Source: Nitrosarchaeum sp.
GTDB lineage: Archaea; Thermoproteota; Nitrososphaeria; Nitrososphaerales; Nitrosopumilaceae
Assembly (NCBI GenBank): GCA_003569705.1
Contig: BGOU01000007.1
Location: forward strand, 124,001-188,000
Direction: 5' to 3'
DNA length: 64,000 bases
Shown here: in pieces, positions 26,218-35,515 of the stretch
Position numbering within the stretch: the stretch's first letter is position 1
Layout of the letters: every line of letters begins with the position of its first letter
Translations under genes and position numbers: made by a program
Notes under the pieces: model-generated
The model's input: the letters and a program-made list of their open reading frames with translations, nothing else
Databases searched by the model: none
Told to the model about the DNA's origin: nothing

Positions 26218-27475
26218 AGTAGAAAAATCAAAAATATCAGGACACATTACATGTCCAGCGAATAAGAGTTATTCTCATAGAGCAATTTTTCTTGCATCAC
26301 TTGCAGGAAATAATAGTAAATTAGACAACGTATTGTTTTCTGCAGATACTATTGCAACAATTGAAGCATGTAGAAATTTTGGAGCAGAAATTGAAGAGAC
26401 AAACACAACAATCATTGTCAAAAAACCCATAAAAATGGGCATAATCGTGCCTGAAATTGATGCAAAAAACTCAGGTACTACCATTAGAATTGCATCTGGA
26501 ATTGCAAGTCTATTCACAAGAGAGATCACACTATCAGGAGATTCAAGTCTTCAAAAAAGACCAATGCAACCACTGCTAGACGCACTTGAAAGTATAGGAG
26601 CTAAGTGTAATTCGACAAACGGAATGCCACCCATCAAAATAACTGGAAGAATTTTGGGGGGAGATGTTTCAATTCCAGGAAACTTTTCAAGTCAATTTAT
26701 TTCTGCATTATTAATTTGTGCACCATTAACAGAAAAAGGAATTAATTTAACCATAGAGGGAAATTTAGTTTCAAAACCATATCTAGATGCAACTATTGCA
26801 ACAATGAAAAATTTTGGAGTTACAGTACAAACACTAATCCCATACAAAAAATACAGCATCGCACCTCAAGTATACAAACCATCTACATTCACAGTTCCAA
26901 TGGATTTTTCAAGTCTAGCACTACTTCTTTCAGCATCAGTATTAAATGGGGAAGATGTCATAATTCATGGTAGAATGGGGAACTTACCTCAAGGAGATAA
27001 AGTCTTTATCGACATCATAGAACAGTTGGGAGTAAAAGTTTCAATAAAAGAAGATCAAATATCAATTCAGTCACCAAAAAAACTTAACGGAGGACGATTT
27101 GATTTAAGTAATTCACCAGACCTACTTCCGCCACTTGCAATTCTAGCATTAAAAACAACAAATCCTATTGAAATCATAAATGTGAAACATGCAAGATTAA
27201 AAGAGACAGACAGAATTTTAATTTTAGCTAGAGAACTAGTCAAAATTGGAATCAAAGTCCAAGAAAAAGAAGACGGATTAATTTTAGAGTCACCAAACGA
27301 ATCAAGAGGTGCATTATTGAATTCTGAAAATGATCATAGATTATTCATGGCATTTTGCATATCTGGAATGTATGTAGGCAATTGCATTGTGACAGATCAT
27401 GAATCAGTTGCAGTATCATATCCAGATTTTATCAATGAGATGAATAGATTAGGTGCAAAAATTCTAGTACAATAA
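26207..27475 (+). CDS. aroA: EPSP synthase (3-phosphoshikimate 1-carboxyvinyltransferase)
   Basis: Adds enolpyruvyl from PEP to shikimate-3-phosphate. Family blocks: 'CPANKSYSHRAIFLASLAG', 'AKNSGTTIRIASGI', 'LSGDSSLQKRPMQPLLDAL', 'SSQFISALLI', 'SPDLLPPLAILAL', 'HARLKETDRI' and 'ENDHRLFMAFCI'. 422 aa. Last gene before the 327-bp gap that carries the structured RNA candidate. Confidence 0.94.
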   Translation: MNCKVEKSKISGHITCPANKSYSHRAIFLASLAGNNSKLDNVLFSADTIATIEACRNFGAEIEETNTTIIVKKPIKMGIIVPEIDAKNSGTTIRIASGIASLFTREITLSGDSSLQKRPMQPLLDALESIGAKCNSTNGMPPIKITGRILGGDVSIPGNFSSQFISALLICAPLTEKGINLTIEGNLVSKPYLDATIATMKNFGVTVQTLIPYKKYSIAPQVYKPSTFTVPMDFSSLALLLSASVLNGEDVIIHGRMGNLPQGDKVFIDIIEQLGVKVSIKEDQISIQSPKKLNGGRFDLSNSPDLLPPLAILALKTTNPIEIINVKHARLKETDRILILARELVKIGIKVQEKEDGLILESPNESRGALLNSENDHRLFMAFCISGMYVGNCIVTDHESVAVSYPDFINEMNRLGAKILVQ

Positions 27476-27499
27476 AAAATCAATCTTAAAAAATTAATT

Positions 27500-27605
27500 T
27501 AAAGTTAAGAGGCGCGACCCTGTATAGAGTGAAAAGCATTCTCCTCACCCGCAACGCCTTTGCGCAGATAACATGTATTTTTCGCAGGGCCGCGCAAATT
27601 ATTTG
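27500..27605 (-). ncRNA. Candidate structured RNA in the aroA-aroC gap
   Basis: A GC-rich island in AT-rich DNA. An 11-bp helix closes it (27585-27595 with 27512-27522). Inside are a 10-bp hairpin (27541-27550 with 27527-27536, loop of 4) and a 5-bp hairpin (27560-27564 with 27550-27554). At four positions the pairs are G-U on the minus strand but A-C mismatches on the plus strand, so the RNA should be transcribed from the minus strand. A possible minus-strand TATA (TAAATATG, about 27626-27633) and T-runs past the 3' end (27485-27500) fit an independent gene. I do not recognise a known family. Confidence 0.55.
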
Positions 27606-27802
27606 TTAGAATTTGCATGTTTTTGCATATTTACTATACGTTATCATTATATTTAAGAATTATTTATAATTATTACAAGTAATTTGAAGAAAAAGCATAA
27701 TTTTTAATCAACATAAAAAGTAACCAAAATAGGGCATAATTTAAGAAATTTTTCAATATTTTACATAATGAGGAATTATAAGCATCAATTTACAGTTACA
27801 AT
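27606..27802. promoter_or_regulatory. AT-rich promoter region for aroC and the minus-strand RNA
   Basis: AT-rich sequence with no ORF. AATTATAA at 27774-27781 lies 21 nt before the aroC GTG at 27803, a leaderless-type spacing. Confidence 0.4.
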
Positions 27803-28900
27803 GTGTTGCCGGGAAGTTCAATTGGTCAGCGTCTTGTGTTAACTAGTTTTGGTGAAAGTCACGGTAAATCCATAGGGGCTGTTTTAGACGGTTGTCCAGC
27901 AGGATTAGAAATAGATGAAAAAGAAATTCAAAAAATGCTAGATCTTAGAAAACCAGGTCAATCACTGATTTCTACACAACGTAAAGAGGGAGATATTGTA
28001 GAAATTGTTTCAGGAGTCTTCAGAGGGCATACCACTGGGGCACCAATCACAATGATAATTTGGAACAGTGATCAAAAATCAACAGATTATGAAAATTTGA
28101 AAACAAAGCTCAGACCAGGACATTCAGATTATCCCGCCATGATGAAATATAATCATTTTAACGATTACAGGGGAGGTGGTAGATTCTCTGGAAGATTAAC
28201 TGCCACTCATGTAATGGGCGGTGCAATTGCAAGGAAATTATTAAAAGTAACATTAGGTGTTGAAACAAATTCATTCACAACACAAATTGGAAAAATAAAA
28301 ATGGAAAACAAGTTTGACGAAAAAATGATTAATTCAATTTATAAAAATGAAGTAAGATGTCCTGAAGAGAATACAGCAAAAAAAATGAAGGAATCAATAT
28401 TAGATGCCAGAAAAAAAGGAGATTCACTTGGAGGAATAATCGAATCAATCACTACAAATGTACCAGTGGGTATAGGAGAACCAATTTTTGGGTCATTAGA
28501 ATCTGATTTGAGTAAAGCAATATTCTCAATCCCATCTGTAAAAGGAATAGAATTTGGTTCTGGATTTGAAGGGTCTAAACTGTATGGTTCAGAAAACAAT
28601 GATCTATACACCATAAAAAAAGGAAAGATAATTACAAAGACTAACAATTCGGGAGGGATTTTAGGCGGAATATCAAACGGCATGCCAATAACAATAAGAA
28701 TTGCATTCAAACCTGCATCATCAATAGCACAGAAACAAAGTACTGTAGACATTAAAACCAAAAAAATCACAATATTACAAGTAAAAGGAAGACACGATCC
28801 ATGTGTAGTTCCAAGAGCACCCCCAGTAGTAGATTCACTGGTGGCTCTAACTTTGGCAGATCATGCTCTTTTATCCGGAGCAATCAAGCCTGTATTATAG
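27803..28900 (+). CDS. aroC: Chorismate synthase
   Basis: FMN-dependent final step to chorismate. Signatures: 'LTSFGESHGKSIGAVLDGCPAG' region at the N-terminus, 'STQRKEGDIVEIVSG', 'RPGHSDYPAMMKYN', 'DYRGGGRFSGRLTA', 'NSGGILGGISNGMPI' and 'GRHDPCVVPRAPPVV'. 365 aa. Starts at GTG (an out-of-frame ATG lies 2 nt upstream). The next gene starts 4 nt after the stop. Confidence 0.95.
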   Translation: MLPGSSIGQRLVLTSFGESHGKSIGAVLDGCPAGLEIDEKEIQKMLDLRKPGQSLISTQRKEGDIVEIVSGVFRGHTTGAPITMIIWNSDQKSTDYENLKTKLRPGHSDYPAMMKYNHFNDYRGGGRFSGRLTATHVMGGAIARKLLKVTLGVETNSFTTQIGKIKMENKFDEKMINSIYKNEVRCPEENTAKKMKESILDARKKGDSLGGIIESITTNVPVGIGEPIFGSLESDLSKAIFSIPSVKGIEFGSGFEGSKLYGSENNDLYTIKKGKIITKTNNSGGILGGISNGMPITIRIAFKPASSIAQKQSTVDIKTKKITILQVKGRHDPCVVPRAPPVVDSLVALTLADHALLSGAIKPVL

Positions 28901-28904
28901 CGAT

Positions 28905-30275
28905 ATGTCAGACATCGACCAACTTCGTAATAGAATGGATGAGATCACTATTGAAATGATCAAGATGCTTAAAATCAGAACAGGTATTTCTAAAGAAATT
29001 GGAGAAATTAAAAAAAATATAGGAAAAGGTGTCACAGATGAAACTCGAGAAGATAATCTGCGTACAAAAGTAATCACATTATGTAATGAGTTAAATTTTG
29101 ATGAATCAATTGCAACAAAATTTTTAAATTTTTTACTTAACGAATCGATCAAAGTACAATCAGATAACAAACAAACACATCTATCGATTTTTTTTAAAGC
29201 AAAATCAATGGAACGTGAAGGTAAGAAAATTATTCATATGGAAGTTGGAGAACCTGATTTTTTACCACCACAAATTGTAAGAAAAGCACTTGAAGAAGTT
29301 TTTGATAAAGGATTTTTAAAATATGGTCAAGCAAAAGGTCTGCCGTCATTTAGGGACGCACTTGCAAAATATTCATCCAAAAAGTTTAGTGTAAACGTTT
29401 CACAAGATAACATAATAGTTAGTCCGGGTGCACGATTTTCAATTTTTACAGCAATCACCACATTGTTAAATCCGGGAGATGAGTTAATCGTTATAGAGCC
29501 AGCATGGCCTGCATACAAGGATTGTGCCTTAAATGCAGGAGTTAAAGTCAGAACTATCACTACCACATTAGAAGGGAAATGGGAACCTACAGTTGAGCAA
29601 ATTGAAAAAGTGATAAACAAAAATACAAAAATGATTGTGTTGAACTATCCAAACAATCCAACAGGAAAAATTCTTCCTGAAAAATTACAAGATGAAATTG
29701 TAGAGATGGCAATAAAAAATAATTTGTACATTCTTAGCGATGAGATTTATTCACATTATGCATTTAAGAAATGGAAAAGCATACTTTGCTATAATTATGA
29801 TAAAAGTATCGTCACTCAATCATTTTCAAAATCCCATGCAATGACAGGGTTTAGAATTGGATATGCCATTGCAAGTCCCAAAATTATTGAGGTACTGTCA
29901 AAATTAGAGGCACTTTGTCTCACAAATGTTTCTGAGCCTATTCAATATATTGCCATGAAAGCGTTAGAAGCAGACATATCAAACAATACTAATACAGTAC
30001 AAACCAGACTAAAGGTATTGACTGAAAAGGCAAAAGAGATGAATTTGGACTTTGTTGTACCTGATGGTGCAATGTATCTTTTTGCTCGTGTCAATCAAGA
30101 AGGATTTAATGGAGTGCAATTTGCAAACAATCTTTTAGAGAAAGGATTGGCAGTAGCACCAGGAGAAGGTTTTGGAGAGTATAAGAATTTCATTAGAATA
30201 TCTGCATGTCAAAACGAAAAAACACTAATGGAAGGCATGAATATACTAGATAATATGATGAGACATAAGCAATGA
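28905..30275 (+). CDS. Bifunctional chorismate mutase - class I aminotransferase
   Basis: A fusion. Residues 1-85 are an AroQ-type chorismate mutase ('DIDQLRNRMDEITIEMIKML', 'ISKEIGEIKKNIG'), which makes prephenate. Residues about 95-456 are a class I PLP aminotransferase ('MEVGEPDFLPP', 'YPNNPTGKILPE', PLP lysine near 308 in 'SFSKSHAMTGFRIGYA', 'RISAC'), probably acting on prephenate, phenylpyruvate or 4-hydroxyphenylpyruvate. The frame runs up to 28863, but ATG 28905 lies just after the aroC stop. The fusion and the tyrA neighbour place it in Tyr/Phe synthesis; the exact acceptor is inferred. Confidence 0.9.
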   Translation: MSDIDQLRNRMDEITIEMIKMLKIRTGISKEIGEIKKNIGKGVTDETREDNLRTKVITLCNELNFDESIATKFLNFLLNESIKVQSDNKQTHLSIFFKAKSMEREGKKIIHMEVGEPDFLPPQIVRKALEEVFDKGFLKYGQAKGLPSFRDALAKYSSKKFSVNVSQDNIIVSPGARFSIFTAITTLLNPGDELIVIEPAWPAYKDCALNAGVKVRTITTTLEGKWEPTVEQIEKVINKNTKMIVLNYPNNPTGKILPEKLQDEIVEMAIKNNLYILSDEIYSHYAFKKWKSILCYNYDKSIVTQSFSKSHAMTGFRIGYAIASPKIIEVLSKLEALCLTNVSEPIQYIAMKALEADISNNTNTVQTRLKVLTEKAKEMNLDFVVPDGAMYLFARVNQEGFNGVQFANNLLEKGLAVAPGEGFGEYKNFIRISACQNEKTLMEGMNILDNMMRHKQ

Positions 30276-31126
30276 AAAAGAAGATTACAATAATTGGGGT
30301 TGGAGGTCAAATGGGACAATGGTTTGCAAAATATTTCTTATCGAATGATTTTGAAGTAACAGGTTATGATACTGAAAATAAAATTCAAGGAAAAGGAATC
30401 ATTCAAGCTAATTCACTAGTAGGAGGAATCCTAAATGCAGATTACGTAGTGTTGTGTACGCCCACAAGAAGAACTCCCGAAATAATCAGATTAATTGCAA
30501 AAGAAATGAAACGAGGAACATATCTAATTGAAATATCATCTGAAAAATCTAAAGTTGTAGCATCATTATCAAAAATGCCAGCAAAAATTAATCCGATATG
30601 CATTCATCCCATGTTTGGGCCTGGAGCAAAATCCATCAAAGGACAAAATATAATTTCAGTTCCAGTAAAAGATGCAAAAAAAGAACTAGCAGTTGCAAAA
30701 GAACTTTTTGATGGAGCAAATTTTGTAACAATTGATGCGATTGAACATGATAAAAAAATTGCAGTGATTTTAGGATTAACACATTTGATGAATCTCGTTT
30801 TTGCAAACATAATTTCAAAAGATGAAAAAATGTCATTAACAGAAAAAATGTCTGGAACAACTTTCAGAGTTCAAAAAATCCTAGCTGAAAGTATCATGAC
30901 AGAATCACCAGAATTAATTGAAACAATTATCGCAAATCCAGAAATTAGAAGAGGTGCAGAAGAGCTTTGGAAAGATATAGGAAGATTACTCACAGCAGTG
31001 CAAGAATCAAAAACAGAAGAAGTGATAAACTACATTAAGACTTGTCAAGAAAAACTCGCTACAAATACAAATTTAGAGGAATCATATAAAAAATTGACAA
31101 AAATGGTAAATGCAATTGAAAAATAA
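30272..31126 (+). CDS. tyrA: Prephenate dehydrogenase
   Basis: NAD(P)-dependent oxidation of prephenate toward tyrosine. The Rossmann start is 'ITIIGVGGQMGQWFAKYF'; 'CTPTRRTPEIIRLI', 'EISSEKSKVV' and 'ICIHPMFGPGAKS' are family blocks around the active site; the C-terminal half is helical. 284 aa. Its ATG overlaps the preceding stop by 4 nt, so the fused mutase/transaminase and TyrA are translated together. Confidence 0.9.
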   Translation: MKKKITIIGVGGQMGQWFAKYFLSNDFEVTGYDTENKIQGKGIIQANSLVGGILNADYVVLCTPTRRTPEIIRLIAKEMKRGTYLIEISSEKSKVVASLSKMPAKINPICIHPMFGPGAKSIKGQNIISVPVKDAKKELAVAKELFDGANFVTIDAIEHDKKIAVILGLTHLMNLVFANIISKDEKMSLTEKMSGTTFRVQKILAESIMTESPELIETIIANPEIRRGAEELWKDIGRLLTAVQESKTEEVINYIKTCQEKLATNTNLEESYKKLTKMVNAIEK

Positions 31127-31131
31127 AAGAA

Positions 31132-31536
31132 ATGCGCTCAACCAAGATCGTGACATCTTTTATTCAAGATGATCAAAAATTACTTATCCTTAGAAGAAGT
31201 GATAAAGTAAAAACTATGAAAGGTCTTTGGGCAGGAATTAGCGGCATTATAGAAAAAAATGAAATTCCATTAACAAGAGCAAAAATTGAAATTCATGAGG
31301 AAGTAGGAATTTCTGAAGACAAAATTAAATTCGTAAAAGCTGCAGAGAAATTAAGAGTAAATTCACCACAGTATGAAAATCACGAGTGGGAAATATTTCC
31401 ATTTTTGTTTGAAGCAAAAAACCCAGATATCAAACTAAATTGGGAAAATTCAGAATACACATGGATTACGATTGATGAATTGAAAAACTACAATACAGTT
31501 CCTAATCTTGAAAAAGTATTACAAAATTTGTTGTAA
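31132..31536 (+). CDS. Nudix hydrolase
   Basis: A 134-aa Nudix-fold protein. The Nudix box begins at about residue 38 with G-x5-E ('GIIEKNE') and ends 'IEIHEEVGI', so the glutamates needed for metal are present, but the consensus Arg of REUxEE is Ile. Substrate unknown; proteins of this kind clean up modified nucleotides or cofactor precursors. It begins 5 nt after tyrA and ends convergent with thiC (18-nt overlap). Confidence 0.8.
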   Translation: MRSTKIVTSFIQDDQKLLILRRSDKVKTMKGLWAGISGIIEKNEIPLTRAKIEIHEEVGISEDKIKFVKAAEKLRVNSPQYENHEWEIFPFLFEAKNPDIKLNWENSEYTWITIDELKNYNTVPNLEKVLQNLL

Positions 31537-32877
31537 TTTTTCTTCTTTGGCATATTGTTTTTGTTGTGGCAACATCACGTAGACACATGCACCACCACAC
31601 ATTGTACATGGGACATTGTTTCCAGGTCGTTGGCCAGTTCGACTATGAATTCTAGCTGCCTCCTCGGGATCAATAGATAATGCAATTTGTTTTTCCCAAT
31701 CTAATGTACGACGAGCTTCAGTCATGGCCATATCCCATTTTATTGCCTTGTCACGAATTTTCACCAAATCAGCTGCATGTGCAGCAATTCTATATGCAAT
31801 TAGACCAGCCTTAACTTCTTCAGCATTTGGCAATGCGAGATGCTCAGATGGTGTAAGATAACACAATAAATCTACACCCTCACTTGCAGACACAGCAGCA
31901 CCAATGGCACTTGCTATATGATCATGTCCAGATGCAACATCAGTTACCAAAGGACCTAAAACATAGTAAGGGACATCACCAATTAGAGATTTAGCCAATC
32001 TAACATTAGCAGCTACTTCGTTTAATGGGACATGTCCTGGACCTTCCACCATTACTTGAATATCTTGCTCATGAGCACGTTTGGTTAATTGTGCAACATT
32101 GATCATTTCTTGAACCTGAAGTTCATCATGAGAGTCAAGAATAGATCCAGGTCGTAGTGCATCACCTAAACTAAATGTGACGTCATATTTTTTAGCAATT
32201 TCAATAAGATAGTCATAATGTGTCAGATATGGATTTTCTTTATCATGTTTTAGCATCCATGCAGCAGTGATTGTTCCACCTTTACTTACAACACCCCCAT
32301 ATCGTTTGACTTTTAGAATTCTTTTTGCAATGTCTTTTGTGATTCCACAGTGAATGGTTGTATAATCAACACCATCTTTTGCATTGTTTTCAAATGCATT
32401 TAGAAAATCATCCTCAGTTAAGTTTAAAGGATTTTTATGAACTTCCACACCGTAATTGTATGCCTCATAGATAGGTACAGTTCCAAATGTTATTGGTGCA
32501 ACATCTAACAAAGCTTGTCTTATTTTTCTAACATCTCCACCATCGCTTAAATCCATCATTGTGTCTGCATGATATTTTACTGCCACTTTTGCTTTTTCAA
32601 TCTCTTCCTCCAAATTTACATTGAGTGTAGAAGTACCAATGTTAACATTCACTTTTGTTTTAAGACCTTTACCAATTCCAACATTGTGAATTTTTTGAGG
32701 TCTAACATTATTACTAGGGATAATAATTGAACCACTTGCAATTTTAGGAATTAACCATTCTAATGTGACGTCTTCATCTTTTGCCACTCGTTTCATTTCC
32801 TCAGTAGCAACACCTCTTCGCGCTGCACTCATTTGAGTACCCATAAAGTAATCTATGTTTTTGCCTGATTTAAACAA
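31519..32877 (-). CDS. thiC: Phosphomethylpyrimidine synthase
   Basis: ThiC converts aminoimidazole ribotide to HMP phosphate for thiamine, using a radical SAM-like Fe-S cluster bound by the C-terminal CxxCxxxxC ('CTMCGGACVYVML'). Other blocks: 'DGVDYTTIHCGI', 'SFSLGDALRPGSILDSHD', 'VMVEGPGHVPLNEV', 'PYYVLGPLVTDVASGHDHI'. 452 aa from a TTG adjacent to the upstream stop (TGATTG). An ATG at 32844 (MGTQMSAARRG), where family homology begins, is an alternative start. PurM, which makes its substrate, is also in the window. Confidence 0.94.
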   Translation of the reverse strand: MFKSGKNIDYFMGTQMSAARRGVATEEMKRVAKDEDVTLEWLIPKIASGSIIIPSNNVRPQKIHNVGIGKGLKTKVNVNIGTSTLNVNLEEEIEKAKVAVKYHADTMMDLSDGGDVRKIRQALLDVAPITFGTVPIYEAYNYGVEVHKNPLNLTEDDFLNAFENNAKDGVDYTTIHCGITKDIAKRILKVKRYGGVVSKGGTITAAWMLKHDKENPYLTHYDYLIEIAKKYDVTFSLGDALRPGSILDSHDELQVQEMINVAQLTKRAHEQDIQVMVEGPGHVPLNEVAANVRLAKSLIGDVPYYVLGPLVTDVASGHDHIASAIGAAVSASEGVDLLCYLTPSEHLALPNAEEVKAGLIAYRIAAHAADLVKIRDKAIKWDMAMTEARRTLDWEKQIALSIDPEEAARIHSRTGQRPGNNVPCTMCGGACVYVMLPQQKQYAKEEKLQQIL

Positions 32878-33093
32878 TCATAGCGATATGCGGGATTGTA
32901 AATCTGAACGTTCAGATTTAATTCGTGAAATTCTTTCTAAAATAGGTGTGATTATACGCTCAGAATCATCAGAATTAAGAAAAATTTGTTTAATTTCACC
33001 TACTCTTTGAATTAATTCCATCTCAGCTAAAACTAAAGTTATGTATTTTCTAAGATTCTGATTTTCTATTCTAAGAGATTCCATGTCATTCAT
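32878..33093 (-). CDS. Small coiled-coil protein upstream of thiC
   Basis: 71 residues, nearly all helical: 'MESLRIENQNLRKYITLVLA' gives leucine heptads, and the C-terminus is Arg/Ser-rich. It ends directly before the thiC TTG start, so the two are probably translationally coupled. No family recognised; not an obvious thiamine protein. Confidence 0.65.
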   Translation of the reverse strand: MNDMESLRIENQNLRKYITLVLAEMELIQRVGEIKQIFLNSDDSERIITPILERISRIKSERSDLQSRISL

Positions 33094-33098
33094 AATTT

Positions 33099-33296
33099 CT
33101 ATTTACTTGAGCTCCAAGTTTCCTTAACACTATAATGAACAGAAGAGTCAGAAACAAAATATTTTTTGCCACACTTGAAGCATTGCCAAAGAAAAATATC
33201 GTTAATTTTCTTTTGATACTGCATAGGTAACAAACATACAGTACACAGCAATTCATCAGGAGTGTCATCTACTAGAGGAATTTTATTTGTATTCAA
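33099..33296 (-). CDS. Zinc-ribbon protein, 65 aa
   Basis: Two CxxC knuckles, 'LLCTVCLLPM' (about 18-21) and 'WQCFKCGKKYFV' (about 39-42), spaced as in a zinc ribbon. Five bp upstream of the coiled-coil gene on the same strand, so likely in the thiC transcript. A shifted frame at 33086-33268 is a shadow. Confidence 0.65.
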   Translation of the reverse strand: MNTNKIPLVDDTPDELLCTVCLLPMQYQKKINDIFLWQCFKCGKKYFVSDSSVHYSVKETWSSSK

Positions 33297-33438
33297 ATTA
33301 ACAAATGAAAATCATTTTAGATATATAAATGCCCTATCATGATCATGAAATAATCAAAACATAAGAATTTAGAAATATAAAAAACGAAAATTAAAATGAA
33401 AAGGAAAAATAGATTAGGATAGATTTTAAAAATATAAC

Positions 33439-34742
33439 ATGAATTTACTTTCAATAGGAGGTTCAGATCCATCATCAGGTGCAGGTATACAAAGCGATAT
33501 CAAAACATTTGATTTGCTAAATGCCCACGGGTTAACAGTAATTACTGCAATAACAGGTCAAAATACATCTAGTTTTGGAATGATCGAACCAGTGTCACAA
33601 AAAATATTGAAAAACCAACTAGACTCAGTGATGACAGATTTTAAAATTGACGGAATTAAAATTGGAATGGTATACAATTCAGAAATAATAAAAACAATAT
33701 ACAGAGAATTAAAAAATAAAAAGATCATAATTGTATTAGATCCAATAATAAAATCAACCACAGGAGGTTTACTGATTGAAAAAACAGCTATCAGTGATTT
33801 TAAAAAATTTCTAATTCCATTGGCTACGGTTATTACACCAAATAAATTTGAAGCCGAATTTTTATCAAAAATCAAAATTGACTCAAAAAAATCACTCCAA
33901 AATGCTGCTCAAAAAATTCAAAGTATGGGTACAAAAAATATTGTAATTACAGGATTGGAAATAAAAAACGACCAAATTTCAGATTTTATACTAGAAGGAA
34001 AAAACCAATACACATTATCAAGTAAAAAAATTCCAAAAATCAATCATGGAAGTGGATGTAATTACTCATCATCATTGTTATTTTCGCTGGCAAATGGAAA
34101 TTCACTAAAAAAGGCAGTAAAATTTTCAAAACAATTTACATATAATTCAATTAAAAATGCCAAGAGAGTAGGGTATGGGTTAGACATTACACAAATAAAA
34201 GGTAAAGATCTAATTCATACAGAACTAACTCATGCAATTAACAAGTTTATAGAAATCAAAAATATTTACAAAAAGATTCCAGAATGTCAAACAAATTTTG
34301 TTTTTTCAAAAAAAATCCAAAGTCAATTAAAGATATTTTAGGAATTTCAGGCAGGATTGTAAAAACTGGAAATAAAATCACAGTTGCAGGAGATTTGTCA
34401 TATGGTGGATCAAAACACGTTGCAACAGCATTAATTACAATGAATAAAAAATATCCAGATATACGTTCAGCAATTAATTTAAAATATAATAAAGAAACTA
34501 TTTCAAAATTAAGAAAAGAAAAATGGGTCATTTCCAGTTATGACAGAAATGCAGAACCCAAGAATACCAAAACCAAAGAAGGATCTTCTATAGAATGGGG
34601 TGTAAAATACGCGATAAAAAATTTAAAAGGACCACCAGATGTAATTTATCACAAAGGAGATTTTGGAAAAGAGCCAATGATAATAATTTTTGCCAAAACA
34701 CCCACATTAATTATTGAAAAAATTTCAAAATTGGTTATTTAA
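33439..34742 (+). CDS. thiDN: ThiD-ThiN fusion (HMP-P kinase / thiamine-phosphate synthase), frameshifted
   Basis: The N-terminal frame (33439-34341) is ThiD, which phosphorylates HMP phosphate: 'LSIGGSDPSSGAGIQSDIKT', 'ITAITGQNT', 'VITPNKFEAE', 'GSGCNYSSSL'. The second frame (to 34742) is ThiN, which joins HMP-PP and the thiazole phosphate: 'DILGISGRIVKTG', 'VAGDLSYGGSKHVA', 'GVKYAI', 'GDFGKEPMI'. The break is A8 at 34308-34315; with nine A's the text reads 'FVFSKKNPKSIKDILGISGR', the normal linker of archaeal ThiDN fusions. Full product about 434 aa. With thiC it forms a thiamine locus. Confidence 0.9.
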
Positions 34743-34803
34743 TTTTTAAGTATAATAGAAATCCATACTTGAACATAAATAGTCACATATCAAATAGGAA
34801 TTC

Positions 34804-35505
34804 GTGAAAGCAGTAATTCTTGCAGGCGGATTAGGCACAAGATTACAACCATATACAACATTTCTTCCAAAGCCAATGTTACCATTAGGAGAAAAGCCAA
34901 TCCTAGAGCACCTAGTTGATTGGTCAAAGAAAAATGGCATAAAATCAGTTGTATTGTGTGTCAGTTACCTAAGGAAAACAATTGAAGATTATTTTGAAGA
35001 TGGTAAACGATTTGGCGTGAATATCGAGTATGCAGTTTCCAACAAACCATTAGCTACCGCAGGTCAACTTAAAACAGCGGAGAAATTCATTGACGGTACT
35101 TTTGTTTGTATGTATGGGGATTCAATATTTGATTTTAATTTACGAAGTATGATAAATCAACATCAGCAAAAAAAATCATTTGTTACAATGAGTTTGTATG
35201 AATATAAAACAAATCTGCCATACGGGGTGATTGAAACTACCAAAACAGGCAAAGTAATTGCCTGGAATGAAAAACCAGAAATCAAGGCAAATATCAATAT
35301 GGGTTGCTATGTGATGGAGCCAGGAGTAATGGATCTAATTCCAAAAAATATACCATATGGGATGGATGATGTAATTAAAAAAGCAATGACTAAAAAGAAA
35401 CTAATTGGCAGTATTGTTTCTAAAAAAGGATTTCTAGATATTGGAAACAAAGCATCATACAAAAAAGCAAATCAAGAATATCTTCAAAAACTAGGAAATA
35501 TATGA
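34804..35505 (+). CDS. Sugar-phosphate nucleotidyltransferase
   Basis: 233-aa NDP-sugar pyrophosphorylase core: nucleotide loop 'VILAGGLGTRLQPYTTFLPK' with Lys at its end, 'KPILEHLVDW', 'CMYGDSIFDF' and 'GVIETTKTGKVIAWNEKP'. It activates a hexose or GlcNAc phosphate; the C-terminal hexapeptide domain of GlmU-like forms is absent. The next gene, a GNA1-like N-acetyltransferase, suggests amino-sugar nucleotide synthesis. Start is GTG. Confidence 0.85.
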   Translation: MKAVILAGGLGTRLQPYTTFLPKPMLPLGEKPILEHLVDWSKKNGIKSVVLCVSYLRKTIEDYFEDGKRFGVNIEYAVSNKPLATAGQLKTAEKFIDGTFVCMYGDSIFDFNLRSMINQHQQKKSFVTMSLYEYKTNLPYGVIETTKTGKVIAWNEKPEIKANINMGCYVMEPGVMDLIPKNIPYGMDDVIKKAMTKKKLIGSIVSKKGFLDIGNKASYKKANQEYLQKLGNI

Positions 35506-35515
35506 TAAGAAAAAA

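Noticed and set aside
27500-27605. Plus-strand riboswitch for aroC
   Set aside because: The same helices have four A-C mismatches on the plus strand, so a minus-strand RNA fits better.
33086-33268. 60-codon minus-strand ORF
   Set aside because: Out-of-frame shadow of the zinc-ribbon gene 33099-33296, which has two clean CxxC pairs.
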